Below are positions 63,801-64,000 of a DNA stretch of 64,000 nucleotides, in pieces (the stretch's first letter is position 1; each line of letters begins with the position of its first letter). Source of the DNA: Phlyctochytrium arcticum (taxonomy: Eukaryota > Chytridiomycota > Chytridiomycetes > Chytridiales > Chytridiaceae); assembly GCA_025602905.1 (NCBI GenBank), contig JAHLKI010000026.1, positions 124,001 through 188,000 of the forward strand. Direction: 5' to 3'. A model generated the notes under the pieces. The model searched no databases, had not been told where the DNA came from, and was given only the letters and a program-made list of their open reading frames with translations. The position numbers and the translations under genes are program-made.

Positions 63801-63981
63801 GAGGTCCCCGACGAGGACGAGAACGTGTGTTCATCATGTTGAATGCAGGCATTTGATCTTGACTGACAAATAACGGGACTTTGGCGTTCATTTGAAGGTT
63901 CTCGTCACGTAAAAGGTCGGAGGATGCAGATTTGCCATTTGCAATAAGCTCCATGTTCGATATCAGTGAATTCCGGGTCAT
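60301..63981 (-). CDS. C2CD3: C2CD3-like centriolar C2-domain protein (5' part may lie beyond the window)
   Basis: A single 1226-codon frame starts at an ATG at 63981. The frame is still open to the window edge, so the true N terminus may be further upstream. It begins with a conserved GPLRLLNSTGADQVYVGDLY block, then a first C2-like domain (about residues 125-330: ILSYFQLQITTARSLSVMPA, PLIVEVWVANET, AKLLGLLRLPVHQVL). A second follows (about 440-625: IPIEICIEKALHLPL, PPNTFVTFEWDEG, CPSWNAKFMI, TLLFHIWHAPDIN, IGSARVDLGSLFSGFKELHG, GWYHIMDGRGNLQGQLLVKV). The GWYxIxDxxGxxQGQxxVxV ending and the WN...L.F.IWH spacing match the final C2 domain of C2CD3, a centriole-elongation and distal-appendage factor required for cilia. 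The remaining ~600 residues are disordered. The lack of introns is unusual for this window. Confidence 0.78.
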   Translation of the reverse strand: MTRNSLISNMELIANGKSASSDLLRDENLQMNAKVPLFVSQDQMPAFNMMNTRSRPRRGPLRLLNSTGADQVYVGDLYLKVHLEQPQTVLHGSQCSGTLAASDKRQSPMPIENIPKSPRTSGSSPILSYFQLQITTARSLSVMPAFDGGSVPIYLIVKMFSSANPPIETPPISYSQPFDAATGKLTDPPNFNFVYTLPVTLDDKFLLENQERPLIVEVWVANETLARRGTYLESPPSDGHHTDHGAKLLGLLRLPVHQVLNAAAVASKSGNDFVADKHPIMLPEAEHQIVDPFTGLTKGWLTTSISIGTWRQVRGSHRLSKGHRNEGNPSVKDHIPLKHQHSHALAENERSHRKTRAGVDQGRSLNEAIAHPHGSYGAINAMGQDLESARGDLDLDDDYVPVQGPTRTFNRKSGPLKDTDLFGDQLSAVSGSKYTLEVQQTTLPAIPIEICIEKALHLPLMGDPFASYLASPFVTADEKQMVPPNTFVTFEWDEGRQHFAEHQTLRTHIAPAQRCPSWNAKFMIHQPQNERELKLLKNEKTLLFHIWHAPDINVGRTPVPTVDIADVADEKKSELIGSARVDLGSLFSGFKELHGWYHIMDGRGNLQGQLLVKVRPQEELAAVLRRLSGLKDELHSSGRTSKGSGRRPLEAACSRAASIGTRGKPERGNTFRPSTIRTLSSPSRLLNNPLLQSVDTWVWNGGEWEHRQVDVKIVDSSEKSDPNLCQEQKPSIKQTSSPSKMAQNLADLDDLNARLKRRTQSLSEKREYFKGEELSASQEAYQRIYHGGRQNHSSARVMSTQFSEKCDPRIDEFPVVKAHGKAFLPSPEPPFEKELRLSQLDAPSLLRSQEPENIPEHSQSDVLSGDRRDSLHSCSPNLKPISPTAQIEKSHSQNDQDIVTSIAPPTPIYSQPSYGSGDQHLKNLPRPYTPHSENELAAPEYCPPGTDDVPSSETNIHSAIMADGDRPSSSPIVDHEPLGTPNHIALTPDDDSPPDDDPLPSLTLIDHGPHDTVNRTDMVQDSYSSASSPSSPSSAHSTLPDHRINDNPDISFKSPCLQNENYRKEVKYDFSSGRRASANISFRNNGNGWSADEGQATDDDEIYSLLTHRRIAAAAAAIGATRSTVNHARPTKALPIRDSTDATGSRSPQLSSFRPPSTRPRGFFGATKAASTVTWKSPQDSDLSLDEALESISSRFSRRHDGMRGTLTATTTDEEQGKVFWSDDTF

Positions 63982-64000
63982 GCCCTGTTTGGATTCTTCG

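Noticed and set aside
1..64000. CRISPR arrays, bacterial operons, prophage or attachment sites
   Set aside because: No spaced identical repeats of CRISPR type and no Shine-Dalgarno or operon layout were seen; spliceosomal introns throughout show nuclear eukaryotic DNA.

Overview
The window is nuclear DNA of a eukaryote, almost certainly a zoosporic (flagellated) fungus, probably a chytrid or a relative. Three things support this. Genes are split by short GT-AG introns, mostly 50-80 nt, with gtaagt-like donors. The general gene set is fungal: a proteinase K-type subtilisin, GGA, DBT, RAD21, SEM1 and an MDM31/32-like protein. In addition there are centriole, cilium or signalling genes that non-flagellated fungi usually lack: a CEP43/FOP homologue, a C2CD3 homologue, a FERM protein and two soluble-adenylyl-cyclase genes. 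No prokaryotic operons, Shine-Dalgarno sites or CRISPR arrays were seen.

Layout. 0-2.5 kb: the 3' end of an MDM31/32-like gene, then a single-pass SH3 membrane protein with a 15-nt microexon. 2.5-5.3 kb: a decayed stretch whose minus strand holds a Helitron-like Rep relic (HUH motif) and other broken reading frames. 5.8-15.7 kb: dense housekeeping genes, namely tyrosyl-tRNA synthetase, METTL23-like methyltransferase, cohesin RAD21 with a hairpin-filled intron, a small polyQ/Gly protein behind a TATA box, and a secreted subtilisin. 16.3 kb: a tRNA-Tyr(GTA) with a 10-nt intron. 16.8-24.1 kb: a poorly recognised block that looks transposon-derived. It has a CxxC protein, a SWIM zinc-finger fragment and a 744-residue three-exon protein, the last two starting head-to-head inside a perfect 47-bp palindrome. 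25-36.5 kb: a gene-rich core with a Pro-rich single-pass protein, SEM1, a TTC9-like TPR gene, CEP43 (8 exons), GGA (20 exons) and DBT (6 exons).

36.9-55.9 kb: a large inverted repeat. Each arm carries one complete 1873-residue, seven-exon soluble-adenylyl-cyclase-like gene, tail-to-tail around a 4.5-kb spacer. About 6.43 kb (37774-44203 against 48680-55109) appears identical, without indels, while the outer flanks of the same arms have visibly diverged. This points to gene conversion of the cyclase units between two older inverted copies. The spacer holds tandem repeats, a tRNA-like A/B-box unit and two weak ORFs.

56-64 kb: a FERM-domain protein with a repetitive low-complexity tail, then a C2CD3-like gene on the minus strand that runs to the window edge and whose last ~160 codons are tandemly duplicated downstream.

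Functionally, the cyclases, CEP43 and C2CD3 fit zoospore flagellar assembly and cAMP signalling. Most exon structures here were reconstructed by hand from splice signals and reading phase, so individual boundaries are predictions.
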